Positions 7,298 through 15,739 of a stretch of DNA of 43,521 nucleotides are shown here, piece after piece. The stretch's first letter is position 1. Every line of letters begins with the position of its first letter. The stretch spans positions 1-43,521 of the forward strand of contig CALMVI010000158.1 in assembly GCA_937873095.1 (NCBI GenBank). Reading direction: 5' to 3'. The translations under genes were made by a program, and so were the position numbers. Source of the stretch: an uncultured Acetobacteraceae bacterium (GTDB lineage Bacteria; Pseudomonadota; Alphaproteobacteria; Acetobacterales; Acetobacteraceae). Below the pieces are notes generated by a model. The model searched no databases, was not told the origin of the DNA, and saw only the letters and a list, made by a program, of their open reading frames with translations.

Positions 7298-9979
7298 CTA
7301 GCTCAGCCGGGCGAGGGCCGCATCCAGGCGGGCGATCTCGCCGGCGCAGCGGCGCTCGCGCTCGCGGTTCTCCTCGACCACCTCGGGCTTGGCGCGCGCC
7401 ACGAAATCCGGGTTGGCGAGCTTGGCCGCCAGCTTGGCCAGCTCGGCCGCCGCACGGTCCCGCTCGCGTCCCAGCCGCGCGCGCTCGGCGGCCAGGTCGA
7501 TGAAATCGGCCAGCGGCATCACCAGCGTCGCCTCGCCCAGCACCATCTGCGCCGAGCCGGGCGGCGTTTCCGGCGGCGCCTCGCCGATGGCCGAGATGCG
7601 GGCCAGCCTGGCGGCCGCGTCCAGCCAGTGCTCGGCGCGGCGGCGGTTGAGCGCGGAGGCGTCGCGCAGCAGCACCGGCGTCTTGACCGAGGGCGGCACG
7701 TTCATCTCCGCCCGCACGGTGCGCACCGTGGTGACGAAGCGGATCACCCAATCGATCTCCGCCCGGGCGTCTGCCGCGCCCTGCACCTCCATCGCCCCCG
7801 GCCAGGCGGCGCGGACCAGGCTCAGGGCCGGGCCGTAGCCCAGGCCGTCCCACAGCGCCTCCGTCACGAAGGGTGCGGCAGGGTGCAGCAGGCGCAGCAC
7901 CACGCCCAGGACGTGCGCGCCGGTCGCGCGCAACTCCTGCTTTGCGGGGCCCTCCGGGCCGGACAGGACCGGCTTGGACAGCTCCACGAACCAGTCGCAG
8001 AACACGTTCCAGGTGAAGCGATAGCAGGACGCGGCGTACTCGTCGAAACGGAACGCCTCCAGGGCGGCGCCGGCCTCCGCCACGGCGCCGTTGGCGGCGT
8101 CCAGCAGCCAGCGGCACAGCGGGGCCTGCACGCAAGCGGGGTCGAAGCCGGCCACCGGGGCGACCCCGTTCATCTCGCAGAAGCGGGCGGCGTTCCACAG
8201 CTTGGTGACGAAGCTGCGCGACTCGGCAATGCGTTCGGCCCCGAGCTTGATGTCGCGGCCCGGCCCGGTCAGCTGGCAGACGGCCAAGCGCAGCGCGTCG
8301 GCGCCGTACTCGTCGATCATCACCAGCGGGTCGACGACGTTGCCGCGGGACTTGCTCATCTTCTGGCCGCGCTCGTCGCGCACCAGGCCGTGGATGACGA
8401 CGGTGCGGAACGGCACGTCGCCCATCACGTGCAGGCCCATCATCATCATGCGGGCGACCCAGAAGAAGATGATGTCGAAGCCGGTGACCAGCACGTCGGT
8501 CGGGTAGCGCGCGGCCAGCTCCGGCGTGTCGTCAGGCCAGCCGAGCGTGCTGAACGGCCAGAGCGCCGAGCTGAACCAGGTGTCGAGCACGTCCTCGTCC
8601 TGCACCAGCGTCGCATCCGGGCCGAGCGCGTCGCGTGCCTGCTGCAGGGCGCTGGCCTCGGTTTCGCCCACGAACACGCTGCCGTCCGGCGCGTACCAGG
8701 CAGGGATGCGGTGGCCCCACCAGAGCTGCCGGCTGATGCACCACGGCTCGATCGACCGCATCCAGGCGAAGAACGTGTTTTCCCACTGGCGGGGCACGAA
8801 AGCGACGCCGCCTTGTTCCACCGCGGCGATGGCGGGCCGGGCCAGGGTTTTCGCGTCGCAATACCACTGCACGGTCAGCAGCGGCTCCACGATCGTGCCG
8901 CTGCGGTCGCCATGGGGCACCTGGTGGACATGCGGTTCGATGCGCGCCAGCCGGTCCAGCCGCTGCAGCTCGGCGACCACGGCCGCGCGCGCCGCCTCCC
9001 TGCCCTGGCCTTCCAGCCCGCGCACGAAATCGGGTTCGGCGAGCCCAGGCACCCGGAACAGCTCGATCTCGGCCAGCGTCACCCTCGCCTGGCGGTCCAG
9101 GATGGAGGGCATCGGCAGGCCGTGGCGCTGGCCGACGGCGAAGTCGTTGAAGTCGTGCGCAGGGGTGATCTTGACCGCGCCCGTGCCCTTTTCCGGATCG
9201 GAATAGGCGTCGGCGATGACCGGGACGCGCCGCCCGGTCAGCGGCAGCACGACCATGCGGCCGACCAGGTCGCGGTAGCGGTCGTCGTCGGGATGCACCG
9301 CGACCGCGGTGTCGCCCAGCATGGTCTCCGGCCGGGTGGTGGCGACGGTCAGGGTCCGGCCGTCCTCGCCCTCGATGGGATAGGCGATGTGCCAGAGGTT
9401 GCCGCGGACCTCCCGTGCCTCGACCTCAAGGTCCGAGATCGCGGTCTGGAACGTGACGTCCCAGTTCACCAGCCGGCGGTCGCGGTAGATCAGGCCCTCG
9501 CGGTGCAGGCGCACGAACACGCGCCGGACGGCGCGGCTCAGACCCTCGTCCATGGTGAACCGTTCGCGCTGCCAGTCGAGCGAGGCGCCCAGGCGGCGGA
9601 GCTGGCCGGTGATGGCGCCGCCCGACTGGTCGCGCCACTCCCACACGCGCGACAGGAAGGCGTCGCGGCCGAGCGCCTGGCGCGTGGTGTTCTGGGCGGC
9701 CAGCGTGCGCTCGACCACCATCTGGGTCGCGATGCCGGCATGGTCCGTGCCCGGCTGCCACAGCGCGTCGCGGCCCTGCATGCGGCGCCAGCGGACCAGC
9801 GCGTCCTGCAGGGTCATGGTCAGCGCATGGCCCATGTGCAGGCTGCCGGTCACGTTGGGCGGCGGGATCATGATGGTGAACGGGCTGCCGCCGCCGCCGG
9901 TGCCGAAGGCGCCGCTCCGCTCCCAGCCATCGTAGAGCGCACGCTCGATGCGGGCGTGGTCGAACGTCTTATCGAGCAA
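7298..9979 (-). CDS. valS: Valine--tRNA ligase
   Basis: Charges tRNA-Val with valine in the cytoplasm. The 893-residue class I synthetase has the HIGH-type motif PPNVTGSLHMGHAL near residue 40 and the KMSKS motif GQKMSKSRGNVVDP near 530. It also has a CP1 editing domain between them, an anticodon-binding domain and a C-terminal coiled coil (RARLGRERDRAAAELAKLAA). The start is TTG at 9979. A stop codon lies five codons upstream in the frame, no ATG or GTG is nearby, and LDKTFDHARIE matches the usual ValRS N-terminus. It follows popZ in the conserved pcm-tolC-popZ-valS order. Its TAG sits at the edge of a large hairpin repeat. Confidence 0.97.
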   Translation of the reverse strand: MLDKTFDHARIERALYDGWERSGAFGTGGGGSPFTIMIPPPNVTGSLHMGHALTMTLQDALVRWRRMQGRDALWQPGTDHAGIATQMVVERTLAAQNTTRQALGRDAFLSRVWEWRDQSGGAITGQLRRLGASLDWQRERFTMDEGLSRAVRRVFVRLHREGLIYRDRRLVNWDVTFQTAISDLEVEAREVRGNLWHIAYPIEGEDGRTLTVATTRPETMLGDTAVAVHPDDDRYRDLVGRMVVLPLTGRRVPVIADAYSDPEKGTGAVKITPAHDFNDFAVGQRHGLPMPSILDRQARVTLAEIELFRVPGLAEPDFVRGLEGQGREAARAAVVAELQRLDRLARIEPHVHQVPHGDRSGTIVEPLLTVQWYCDAKTLARPAIAAVEQGGVAFVPRQWENTFFAWMRSIEPWCISRQLWWGHRIPAWYAPDGSVFVGETEASALQQARDALGPDATLVQDEDVLDTWFSSALWPFSTLGWPDDTPELAARYPTDVLVTGFDIIFFWVARMMMMGLHVMGDVPFRTVVIHGLVRDERGQKMSKSRGNVVDPLVMIDEYGADALRLAVCQLTGPGRDIKLGAERIAESRSFVTKLWNAARFCEMNGVAPVAGFDPACVQAPLCRWLLDAANGAVAEAGAALEAFRFDEYAASCYRFTWNVFCDWFVELSKPVLSGPEGPAKQELRATGAHVLGVVLRLLHPAAPFVTEALWDGLGYGPALSLVRAAWPGAMEVQGAADARAEIDWVIRFVTTVRTVRAEMNVPPSVKTPVLLRDASALNRRRAEHWLDAAARLARISAIGEAPPETPPGSAQMVLGEATLVMPLADFIDLAAERARLGRERDRAAAELAKLAAKLANPDFVARAKPEVVEENRERERRCAGEIARLDAALARLS

Positions 9980-10048
9980 TGTCGGCGTCTCTCATCAACG
10001 GGGGACCGGCCGGGCCCGGCGGTGCCTGGGCCAGGCTCGCGAGGGAGG

Positions 10049-10645
10049 TTACTTCCCCTCGGTAACCCGGGCGATCTCCGCCCGCACCATGCGCTCGACA
10101 ATCGGCGGCAGGTTCTCGTCCAGCCAGGCCCTCACCATAGGGCGAATCTCGTCGCGTACCATGTCCTCCAGCGTCGGTCCGCCGCGATAGACGGCCGTCT
10201 GCTGCTGCCCGATCACCCGCACCAGCGCGCCCATCGATGCTGCGGCGGCGGCGGCCGTCGACGGGGCCATCAGCGGCTCGTCCGGACCGGCCTCGGTGGC
10301 TGGGGTCGGTGCTTCGTGCATCATGGGCAATGGTGTCCCCTGCTGGGGTGGCGCGGGCGGTTCGAATGCTGCCGCACCCGCCGGCGCGATGGTCGGCGCG
10401 GGCTGGGGCGGGATGGACGCTGGCGGGACGGCGGCTGCGGCTGCAGGCTCGGCCACCAGCATGCTCTGGTCGAGCACGAAGACGTCGTCCTGCGGCGGCG
10501 CGGCGCGGTCCACGCCCTGGTGCTCCGCCGCGGCCTGCCCGCCATGCGCGTCGGCTGCCGGCTCGTCGTCGTTGAGGATGCGTCGGATGGAGGCGAGGAT
10601 GTCCTCCATCGAGGGATCCTCGGCCTCTCCCGCACCCTGGCTCAC
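10049..10645 (-). CDS. popZ: PopZ / DUF2497 polar organizing protein
   Basis: PopZ self-assembles at cell poles in alphaproteobacteria and anchors the ParB-bound chromosome origin and signalling proteins. This 198-residue protein has the two conserved blocks. The N-terminal helix is EDPSMEDILASIRRILND. The C-terminal oligomerisation region runs TLEDMVRDEIRPMVRAWLDE and then NLPPIVERMVRAEIARV. Between them is a long Pro/Ala-rich, low-complexity linker that is acidic near its start, as in Caulobacter PopZ. The GTG at 10645 is preferred because it lies 4 nt after the tolC stop and gives the family's short leader. An internal ATG (MEDILAS) is the alternative. The gene order tolC-popZ-valS is widespread in the class. 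Confidence 0.9.
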   Translation of the reverse strand: MSQGAGEAEDPSMEDILASIRRILNDDEPAADAHGGQAAAEHQGVDRAAPPQDDVFVLDQSMLVAEPAAAAAVPPASIPPQPAPTIAPAGAAAFEPPAPPQQGTPLPMMHEAPTPATEAGPDEPLMAPSTAAAAAASMGALVRVIGQQQTAVYRGGPTLEDMVRDEIRPMVRAWLDENLPPIVERMVRAEIARVTEGK

Positions 10646-10649
10646 CGGG

Positions 10650-12209
10650 TCAGCGTCCAGGCTGGTAGACGGCCCGATCCCCGCTGCCCCACAGCAGGTC
10701 GCGTACCGCCTTGTAGTAGGCCGTCTCATCGTAGAGCGGCACGGCCAGGCCGAGGTCGCTCGCGGTCAGCCGCCCGATGGCGGACGCGACGCCGTAGGAC
10801 GCGGTCACCAGGCTGGTCACGTTCTGCACCAGCGTGATCTCGGCCGAAAGCAGGTTCTGCTGGCCGATCAGCACCTCCTGCGTGGTGGCACTGCCGACCA
10901 GCGCCTCGCGCTCCAGCCCCTCCAGCGCGATCTCGCTGGACCGGACGGCGACGCGCGAGCTGGCGATGGAGGCGCGCGCGGCGGTCAGCGTCTCGTACGC
11001 CTGCACCGCCTGCTGCCGGGCCGCGCGCTGCGCGTCCTCGGTCTGCCGTACCGCCTGCAAGAAGTTCTGCCTTGCCTGCCGGATGGCTGAGTATTCCTGG
11101 CCGCCCTGGTAGAGCGGCCAGGTCAGGTTGATGGTCGCCTGCTCGCCATAGGTCCGCACCCCGGGTGCCGCCTGGTTGGACTGGAAGAACCCGCTGCCCT
11201 GCAGGCTCACGTTCGGGGCCAGCGTCGAGAACGCGACGTCGACCGCGTCGCGCAGCTGGGACGCGTTGAACTTCGCGGCGATCACGTTGGGGTTGTTCGC
11301 GGTCGCCTGGTTGGCCGCATCCACCTCGGCCGTGACCGGAAGCTTCAGGGGTTGAGGGTCGGCCAGGTCGGCCGGCGGCTGCACCCCCACCTCGCGCACG
11401 AAGGTGGCGGCGGCCGTCTCCAGCGTTCCCTCCGCCGTCTGCCGGGTGGCGATCGCCTGGGCGAGCGCCGCCTCGGCCTGCGCCACGTCCGTCCGCGTCA
11501 GCTCGCCCACCTTGAAGCGGTCGTTGATGGCGCGCAACTCGTCGCCCAGCACCTGCTCGTTCGCGCGGTCCAGCTTGAGCAGCTGACGATCCTCGATCAC
11601 GCCCACATAGGCGTTGACGGTGTCGCCGAAGACGGATTCCTCCTCGGCGATCAGCCGCGCACGCTCGGCATAGACGCTGTTGACGGCCTCGTGCGTCGTG
11701 GCGGTGGTCCGGCCGCCGCGGTAGAGGTACTGGGTCACCGTCGCCTGCGCGCTCGTGGTGTCGCGGTTGTTGATGGCCGAGACGTAGGCGCTGCTGCCGG
11801 GCGGTATCCCGCGGGTCTGAAGAGGCTGGGTTCCGGTCACCCCTGTCTGACCGGGGCTGCTTCCGAACCCCGCCTCCTCGGCGATGCGGCCTATCGCGTA
11901 TCCGTAGGCGCCGGTGAGCGCCACGGTGGGCCGCCACCCCGCCAGCGCCGTCGGCACGTTCTCGTCGGTGGAGCGCAGATGCGCGCGCTCGCCCGTCAGC
12001 TGGGGGTTGTTGGAGTAGGCCAGCGCCAGCGCTTCGGCCAGGGTGTGCGGCACGCTGTCCGGCTCGTCCGTGGCGATGGTGCTCGCCATGCCGGGCCCTG
12101 CTGGAACGAAGACGTGCTTGGGGTGCGTGCGGCCGCCACTCTGGTCCTGCGCCACCGCGGGCGCGGCACCCAGCACGCCCACAGCCAGAACGACGCGCGA
12201 CATGCGCAT
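10650..12209 (-). CDS. tolC: TolC family outer membrane channel protein
   Basis: Outer-membrane exit duct for type I secretion or RND/MFS efflux. The 519-residue precursor has a signal peptide (MSRVVLAVGVLGAAPAVAQ, cleavage likely after AVAQ). It then has the TolC repeat architecture starting HTLAEALALAYSNNPQL, with a second LVARL-like helical half and the typical NLTWPLYQGGQEYSAIRQA motif. The ATG at 12209 has GGAG upstream; an ATG two codons in is an alternative. No periplasmic adaptor or inner-membrane pump gene is next to it, so its partners are elsewhere. It sits downstream of pcm and its stop is 4 nt from the popZ start. Confidence 0.93.
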   Translation of the reverse strand: MRMSRVVLAVGVLGAAPAVAQDQSGGRTHPKHVFVPAGPGMASTIATDEPDSVPHTLAEALALAYSNNPQLTGERAHLRSTDENVPTALAGWRPTVALTGAYGYAIGRIAEEAGFGSSPGQTGVTGTQPLQTRGIPPGSSAYVSAINNRDTTSAQATVTQYLYRGGRTTATTHEAVNSVYAERARLIAEEESVFGDTVNAYVGVIEDRQLLKLDRANEQVLGDELRAINDRFKVGELTRTDVAQAEAALAQAIATRQTAEGTLETAAATFVREVGVQPPADLADPQPLKLPVTAEVDAANQATANNPNVIAAKFNASQLRDAVDVAFSTLAPNVSLQGSGFFQSNQAAPGVRTYGEQATINLTWPLYQGGQEYSAIRQARQNFLQAVRQTEDAQRAARQQAVQAYETLTAARASIASSRVAVRSSEIALEGLEREALVGSATTQEVLIGQQNLLSAEITLVQNVTSLVTASYGVASAIGRLTASDLGLAVPLYDETAYYKAVRDLLWGSGDRAVYQPGR

Positions 12210-12321
12210 GCAGCAACTCCGTCTCGAAACGCGCCGAGTGTGGCACAGTGCTTGCCCGCCGCCAACGACCTGGCGGCAACACTGTTCAGCGGAACGTGAA
12301 GTGGCAGGTCACGCAGGAAGG

Positions 12322-12369
12322 CCAGGGGCTCCGCCCAGACCCCGCCGGGGGCGGGCGCCCCCGGACCCG
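12322..12369 (-). repeat. G/C-block intergenic repeat, copy 2 (inverted)
   Basis: Read on the minus strand this is nearly identical to the element at 1-50, keeping the gggggcgcccgcccccg palindrome and ending in gggcggagcccc. It lies in the 301-nt gap between tolC and pcm, downstream of pcm. Apart from this element and the homopolymer tract beside it I see no gene in the gap. Confidence 0.85.
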
Positions 12370-12424
12370 CAAACAAGCGAGATTACTGGGATCCAAACGC
12401 CCAGCGTTTGGCGGGGTGCGGGGC

Positions 12425-12444
12425 GGGGGGGCCCCCCCCCCCCC
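12425..12444. repeat. G7-C13 homopolymer tract
   Basis: Seven G are followed by thirteen C in the non-coding gap between pcm and tolC. Such a tract is prone to slippage and to assembly error; no reading frame depends on it here. The flanking sequence (ggggtgcggggc) is also G-rich. Confidence 0.9.
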
Positions 12445-12510
12445 TTTCCTGCCTGTTGCGCCTTCGGCGCCGATAGATTCACAGCCCCAAAGCCCCTGGC
12501 CTTCGCTCGT

Positions 12511-13200
12511 TCAGAAGACGAAGCCCGGTGCGGGGGCCAGGCTGGGCAGCAACGGCGCGGCGGCGTCGAAAGCGGCCTGCGCCCGCAGCCCGCCGGTGCT
12601 CGGCTCGGCCAGCACGCCGACGCTGGTTCCGCCCGCGGGGGACAGGACGGTCACCAGCCGGCCGTTGGCCGAAACCTGCCGCCCGATCGCGTCGGGAATG
12701 TCGCGCACCGCCCCCTCGATCACCACGAGGTCGTACGGCGCGCCGTCCGGGTGGCCCAGCGCCAGCCGCCCCTGGACCAGCGTCACCAGCGGGCTGGGGT
12801 TGCGGCGGGCCAGTTCGAGCAGGGCCTCCTCCTCCTCCAGCGCCGTAACGTGCACGCCGCAGGCGGCCAGTATGGCGCTGCCGTAGCCGCAGCCGGCGCC
12901 CACCACGAGCGCCGCCTCGCCGGCGCGCGGCCGCGCCAGCTGGACCAGCCGTGCCAGCACCAGCGGCTTGAGCAGCACGCGCCCGCCGCCAAGCTGGATG
13001 TCGTCGTCGATATAGGCGAGCGCTGCCGCCGGCGCCGGCACGTACGCCTCGCGCGGCAGCGTGCGCATCGCGTCCAGGATGCGCCGGTCGTTCACCTTGG
13101 AGGGGCGCAGCTGGCCATCCACCATCAGGTTGCGCGCCAGACGGGCGTCGTCCGGCGAGAGGGCGACGGACGACGGCGCATCGGTGGCGGACAGGGACAT
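12511..13200 (-). CDS. pcm: Protein-L-isoaspartate O-methyltransferase-like protein
   Basis: Predicted SAM-dependent methyltransferase that starts repair of isoaspartyl residues. The 229-residue protein contains NLMVDGQLRPSKVNDRRILD and LPREAYVP, followed by LGGGRVLLKPLVLARLVQL, all typical of the alphaproteobacterial PCMT subgroup. The SAM-binding motif I is ALVVGAGCGYGSAIL. Classical PCMT has a Thr-Ala-Pro-Glu-Met-like substrate loop that is less clear here, so the real substrate may differ. The ATG at 13200 has GGAG in front. The upstream open frame runs into a palindromic repeat and is not coding. It precedes tolC, a common arrangement in this class, although here a 301-nt repeat-bearing gap separates them. 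Confidence 0.88.
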   Translation of the reverse strand: MSLSATDAPSSVALSPDDARLARNLMVDGQLRPSKVNDRRILDAMRTLPREAYVPAPAAALAYIDDDIQLGGGRVLLKPLVLARLVQLARPRAGEAALVVGAGCGYGSAILAACGVHVTALEEEEALLELARRNPSPLVTLVQGRLALGHPDGAPYDLVVIEGAVRDIPDAIGRQVSANGRLVTVLSPAGGTSVGVLAEPSTGGLRAQAAFDAAAPLLPSLAPAPGFVF

Positions 13201-13234
13201 CGGCACGGCTCCGCAGGATTTGCGCCGTGTCTTA

Positions 13235-13291
13235 GAGCATGTTCGGTTCGAGTTGAACCGGACATGCTCTACCTTCGCATCGGGCGAGCAT
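13235..13291. repeat. Bipartite double-hairpin repeat, copy 2
   Basis: A 15-bp stem with one G-T pair (13235-13249 with 13255-13269) is followed by a spacer that matches 7239-7260 at nearly every base. The second hairpin of the family then begins (gagcatg) but is decayed and no longer folds well. It lies upstream of pcm. Confidence 0.85.
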
Positions 13292-13433
13292 GTTTGTCGG
13301 GTAAGGTGAAACCACCAGAACCCACAAAAAAGCGAATAGAGCCGCATAACCCGAACTGGAAACAGTCTGGATGATCAGGCCGACCATCTGGACCGGCCAG
13401 CCGTTCGGTCCTATACGCTCCGCCTCCGCCGGC

Positions 13434-13507
13434 GGTCCGATGTCAGAGCGGTTATGTAAGGGACTGCAAATCCCTCTAGCCCGGTTCGACTCCGGGTCGG
13501 ACCTCCA
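13434..13507 (+). tRNA. tRNA-Cys (GCA)
   Basis: The cloverleaf has a 7-bp acceptor stem ggtccga/tcggacc, anticodon arm aggga-ctgcaaa-tccct with anticodon GCA, and T arm cccgg-ttcgact-ccggg. Discriminator T73, as expected for cysteine, is followed by an encoded CCA. It is the only plus-strand gene between pcm and maoC. It runs into the 3' end of the minus-strand SUOX-like gene with 6 nt between. Confidence 0.96.
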
Positions 13508-13513
13508 GCGGCG

Positions 13514-13993
13514 TCACTGCACCTCGATCGCCTGCAGGTCGTGCACCCAGCGGGCGTGGCGCCTGTCGCCGGGCACGACCAGGTCCAGGCTGCCCAGCGC
13601 CTTGCCGTCCCGGCCGGTCGCGATCAGCACCTGCTTGCCCTCGAATGCCGGGTCGAGCTCGCCGATCGACAGCGCCACGGTGTAGCCGTCCCGCCCGCGC
13701 GCGAGGATCACGTGCTGCAGGTGCGTCTTGCGGCCGGGCTGGTCCACCCAGCCCGCCTGGTCCAGCAGCGGCCAGAGCAGCACGCCGGTCCAGTGCGGAC
13801 CGGGCGCCGCCGGGTCGGAGGCGGGCTCGGGCAATGCAGCCTCGGGCAACGCAGCTTGGGGCAAGGCGGCCAGTTCGGCGGCCGAGAAGCTTCGCGGGTG
13901 GGCCAGACGCCCCGACAGCGACAGGGCGATGTCGGCCGCCTGCCCCGCCGCGGCCGGCCAGGCCAGCGCGAGCGCGAGCAGCAGCCGGCGCAT
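13514..13993 (-). CDS. Small periplasmic SUOX-fold (molybdopterin-binding-like) protein
   Basis: A 159-residue protein with a signal peptide (MRRLLLALALAWPAAAGQA) and a short version of the sulfite-oxidase/YedY molybdopterin domain: HWTGVLLWPLLDQAGW, GYTVALSIGELDP and LDLVVPGDRRHARWVHDL. Full enzymes bind the metal through a conserved cysteine; this protein contains no cysteine at all. It may therefore bind the cofactor differently, or not at all. A small internal repeat (LPQAALPEAALPEP) lies near residue 45. It starts 1 nt after the stop of the molbindin gene, so the two are co-translated, which supports a link to molybdate or molybdenum cofactor. Catalytic function unknown. Confidence 0.7.
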   Translation of the reverse strand: MRRLLLALALAWPAAAGQAADIALSLSGRLAHPRSFSAAELAALPQAALPEAALPEPASDPAAPGPHWTGVLLWPLLDQAGWVDQPGRKTHLQHVILARGRDGYTVALSIGELDPAFEGKQVLIATGRDGKALGSLDLVVPGDRRHARWVHDLQAIEVQ

Positions 13994-13994
13994 C

Positions 13995-14201
13995 CTACTT
14001 CGCCACCATCACGTCGGACGACTTGATCACCGCCATCGCCTCGTCGCCCACCGCCAGCTTCAGATCGTCGATCGCCTCGTTGGTGATCGAGGCGTGCACG
14101 GTGACGCCCTGGCCGATGTCGATGTGGACGTGGCCGGTCGTCTGGCCGCGGATGACGGCGGTGATGCGGCCGGGTATCTGGTTGCGCGCGCTGAGCTTCA
14201 T
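13995..14201 (-). CDS. Molbindin-type TOBE domain protein
   Basis: A 68-residue single TOBE (Mop) domain: MKLSARNQIPGRITAV, GHVHIDIGQGVTVHASIT and LKLAVGDEAMAVIKSSDVMV. Such proteins oligomerise and store or buffer molybdate (or tungstate) in the cytoplasm. Length and motif order match the family closely. Its ATG overlaps the TGA of the M20 peptidase gene (ATGA), and its stop is 1 nt from the SUOX-fold gene. The three genes therefore form one operon. The pairing of molbindin with a SUOX-like protein is sensible; the reason for a peptidase as first gene is not obvious. Confidence 0.9.
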   Translation of the reverse strand: MKLSARNQIPGRITAVIRGQTTGHVHIDIGQGVTVHASITNEAIDDLKLAVGDEAMAVIKSSDVMVAK

Positions 14202-15667
14202 CGTCCCGCCTCCCCGATCCGGCCGCCGGCCGCCGCACCCAGCAGCCGGGCATGCGCGTTGGTGCCGTGGTCCAGGCAGCGCAGGTCGAACTTCTCGTTC
14301 GGGCTGTGCACCTGGTCGTCGTTCAGGCCGAAACCCATCAGCAGGGTGTCCAGCCCCAGGATGCGGCGCAGGCTTTCCACCACCGGGATCGACCCGCCGC
14401 TGCCGATCGTCACGGCGGGGCGGCCGTACTCCTCGGCCAGCACGCCGCGGGCCAGGTCCACCCAGGGGTTGCCGGCCGCCACCTCGAACCCCGGCGCCAG
14501 GCTGTGCGCCTCGACCTCCACCTGCAGCCCCGCCGGGGCGTGTGCGGCCACGAAGCTGCGGAAGCTGTCGAGGATCGTTGCCGGGTCCTGTCCGCCCACC
14601 AGCCGGAACGACACCTTGGCGCCGGCTTGCGACGCGATAACCGTCTTGGCCCCGACCCCCTGGTAGCCGCCCCAGATGCCGTTGATGTCGGCGGTGGGCC
14701 GTGCCCAGAGCCGGTCCAGGCCGGCGCGGCCCCGTTCGCCCACAGGCGCGGCCAGGCCGATCTCGCCCAGGAACGCCGCCTCGTCGAAGCCGAGTTCCGC
14801 CCATTCCGCCTGCTGCCCGGGCGTGGTTTCCGGCACGCGGTCGTAGAAGCCGGGCAGCTGCACGCGGCCCGCATCGTCGTGCAGCCGGGCCAGTATGCCG
14901 GCCAGCGCGTTGATCGGGTTCAGCGCCGAGCCGCCGAACAGGCCCGAATGCAGGTCGCGCGAGGGGCCGCGGACGCGCAGTTCGGCGTACACCATGCCGC
15001 GCAGCCGGGTGGTGATCGCCGGCGTGTCGATGTCCCACATGCCGGTGTCGGAGATGACGGCGATGTCGGCCCGCAGCTCGTCGGCGTGGCGGTGCAGGAA
15101 CGCTTCCAGGTTGGCGCTGCCCACCTCCTCCTCGCCCTCCAGCACCACGGTGACCCTGGCGGGCGGGCCGCCGGCCGCGTCGTGCCAGGCGCGCAACGCC
15201 TCCAGCCACATCGTGACCTGGCCCTTGTCGTCGACCGCGCCGCGCGCCACCACGCGCGCGCCATGGCGGCCCTGCACGATCACCGGCTCGAAGGGCGGGC
15301 TGGTCCACAGCTCCAGCGGCTCGGCCGGCTGCACGTCGTAATGGCCGTAATACAGGATGTGCGGCGCCGGGCCGGCCTGCGTGACGGGGCCCGGGTGATG
15401 GGCGAGCACGACGGGGTGGCCCGCGGTCTCGACCAGCCGGGAGGCGAAGCCGATCGCCTGAAGCTGGCCGTGCGCCCAGTCCGCCGCGCGCCGGCAATCG
15501 GCGGCATGGGCCGGCTGCGCGCTGACGCTGGGGATGCGAAGGAACTCCATCAGCCGCGCCTGCGCGTCGGCGCGGGTCGCCGCGATCAGGTCCAGGACGG
15601 CCCCGATGCTGGCCTCGGGGGCGCCGGAGTGGGAAGTGCTGGGCTGGGCGTGGGGCGCATCGTTCAT
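14198..15667 (-). CDS. M20 family metallopeptidase (dipeptidase)
   Basis: A 489-residue zinc peptidase of the ArgE/DapE/CPG2 clan. The metal and catalytic motifs are visible: LYYGHYDVQPAEP (His and Asp ligands, near residue 95), AVDDKGQ (bridging Asp) and VLEGEEEVGSANLEAFL (general base Glu and ligand). An HNA-like ending lies near DHGTNAHARLL. Length and WTSPPFEP suit the dipeptidase subgroup that acts on short peptides such as carnosine-like or Xaa dipeptides; the exact substrate is not determined. The ATG at 15667 is used. A GTG three codons upstream, 10 nt after GGGGA, is an equal alternative. It is divergent from maoC by 72 nt and heads the molbindin/SUOX operon. Confidence 0.9.
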   Translation of the reverse strand: MNDAPHAQPSTSHSGAPEASIGAVLDLIAATRADAQARLMEFLRIPSVSAQPAHAADCRRAADWAHGQLQAIGFASRLVETAGHPVVLAHHPGPVTQAGPAPHILYYGHYDVQPAEPLELWTSPPFEPVIVQGRHGARVVARGAVDDKGQVTMWLEALRAWHDAAGGPPARVTVVLEGEEEVGSANLEAFLHRHADELRADIAVISDTGMWDIDTPAITTRLRGMVYAELRVRGPSRDLHSGLFGGSALNPINALAGILARLHDDAGRVQLPGFYDRVPETTPGQQAEWAELGFDEAAFLGEIGLAAPVGERGRAGLDRLWARPTADINGIWGGYQGVGAKTVIASQAGAKVSFRLVGGQDPATILDSFRSFVAAHAPAGLQVEVEAHSLAPGFEVAAGNPWVDLARGVLAEEYGRPAVTIGSGGSIPVVESLRRILGLDTLLMGFGLNDDQVHSPNEKFDLRCLDHGTNAHARLLGAAAGGRIGEAGR

Positions 15668-15739
15668 GGCGCGCACTATGCCGGTTCCCCGCACGCTGTG
15701 AAGCGGGTAGGTCGCGTCCGGCACAGCACGGAACGGCAC

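Noticed and set aside
7628-10837. A 1069-codon open frame on the plus strand opposite valS and popZ
   Set aside because: Composition is a mirror of the real genes (His/Arg/Gln/Ala-rich), it has no domain, and it is typical antisense openness in very GC-rich DNA.
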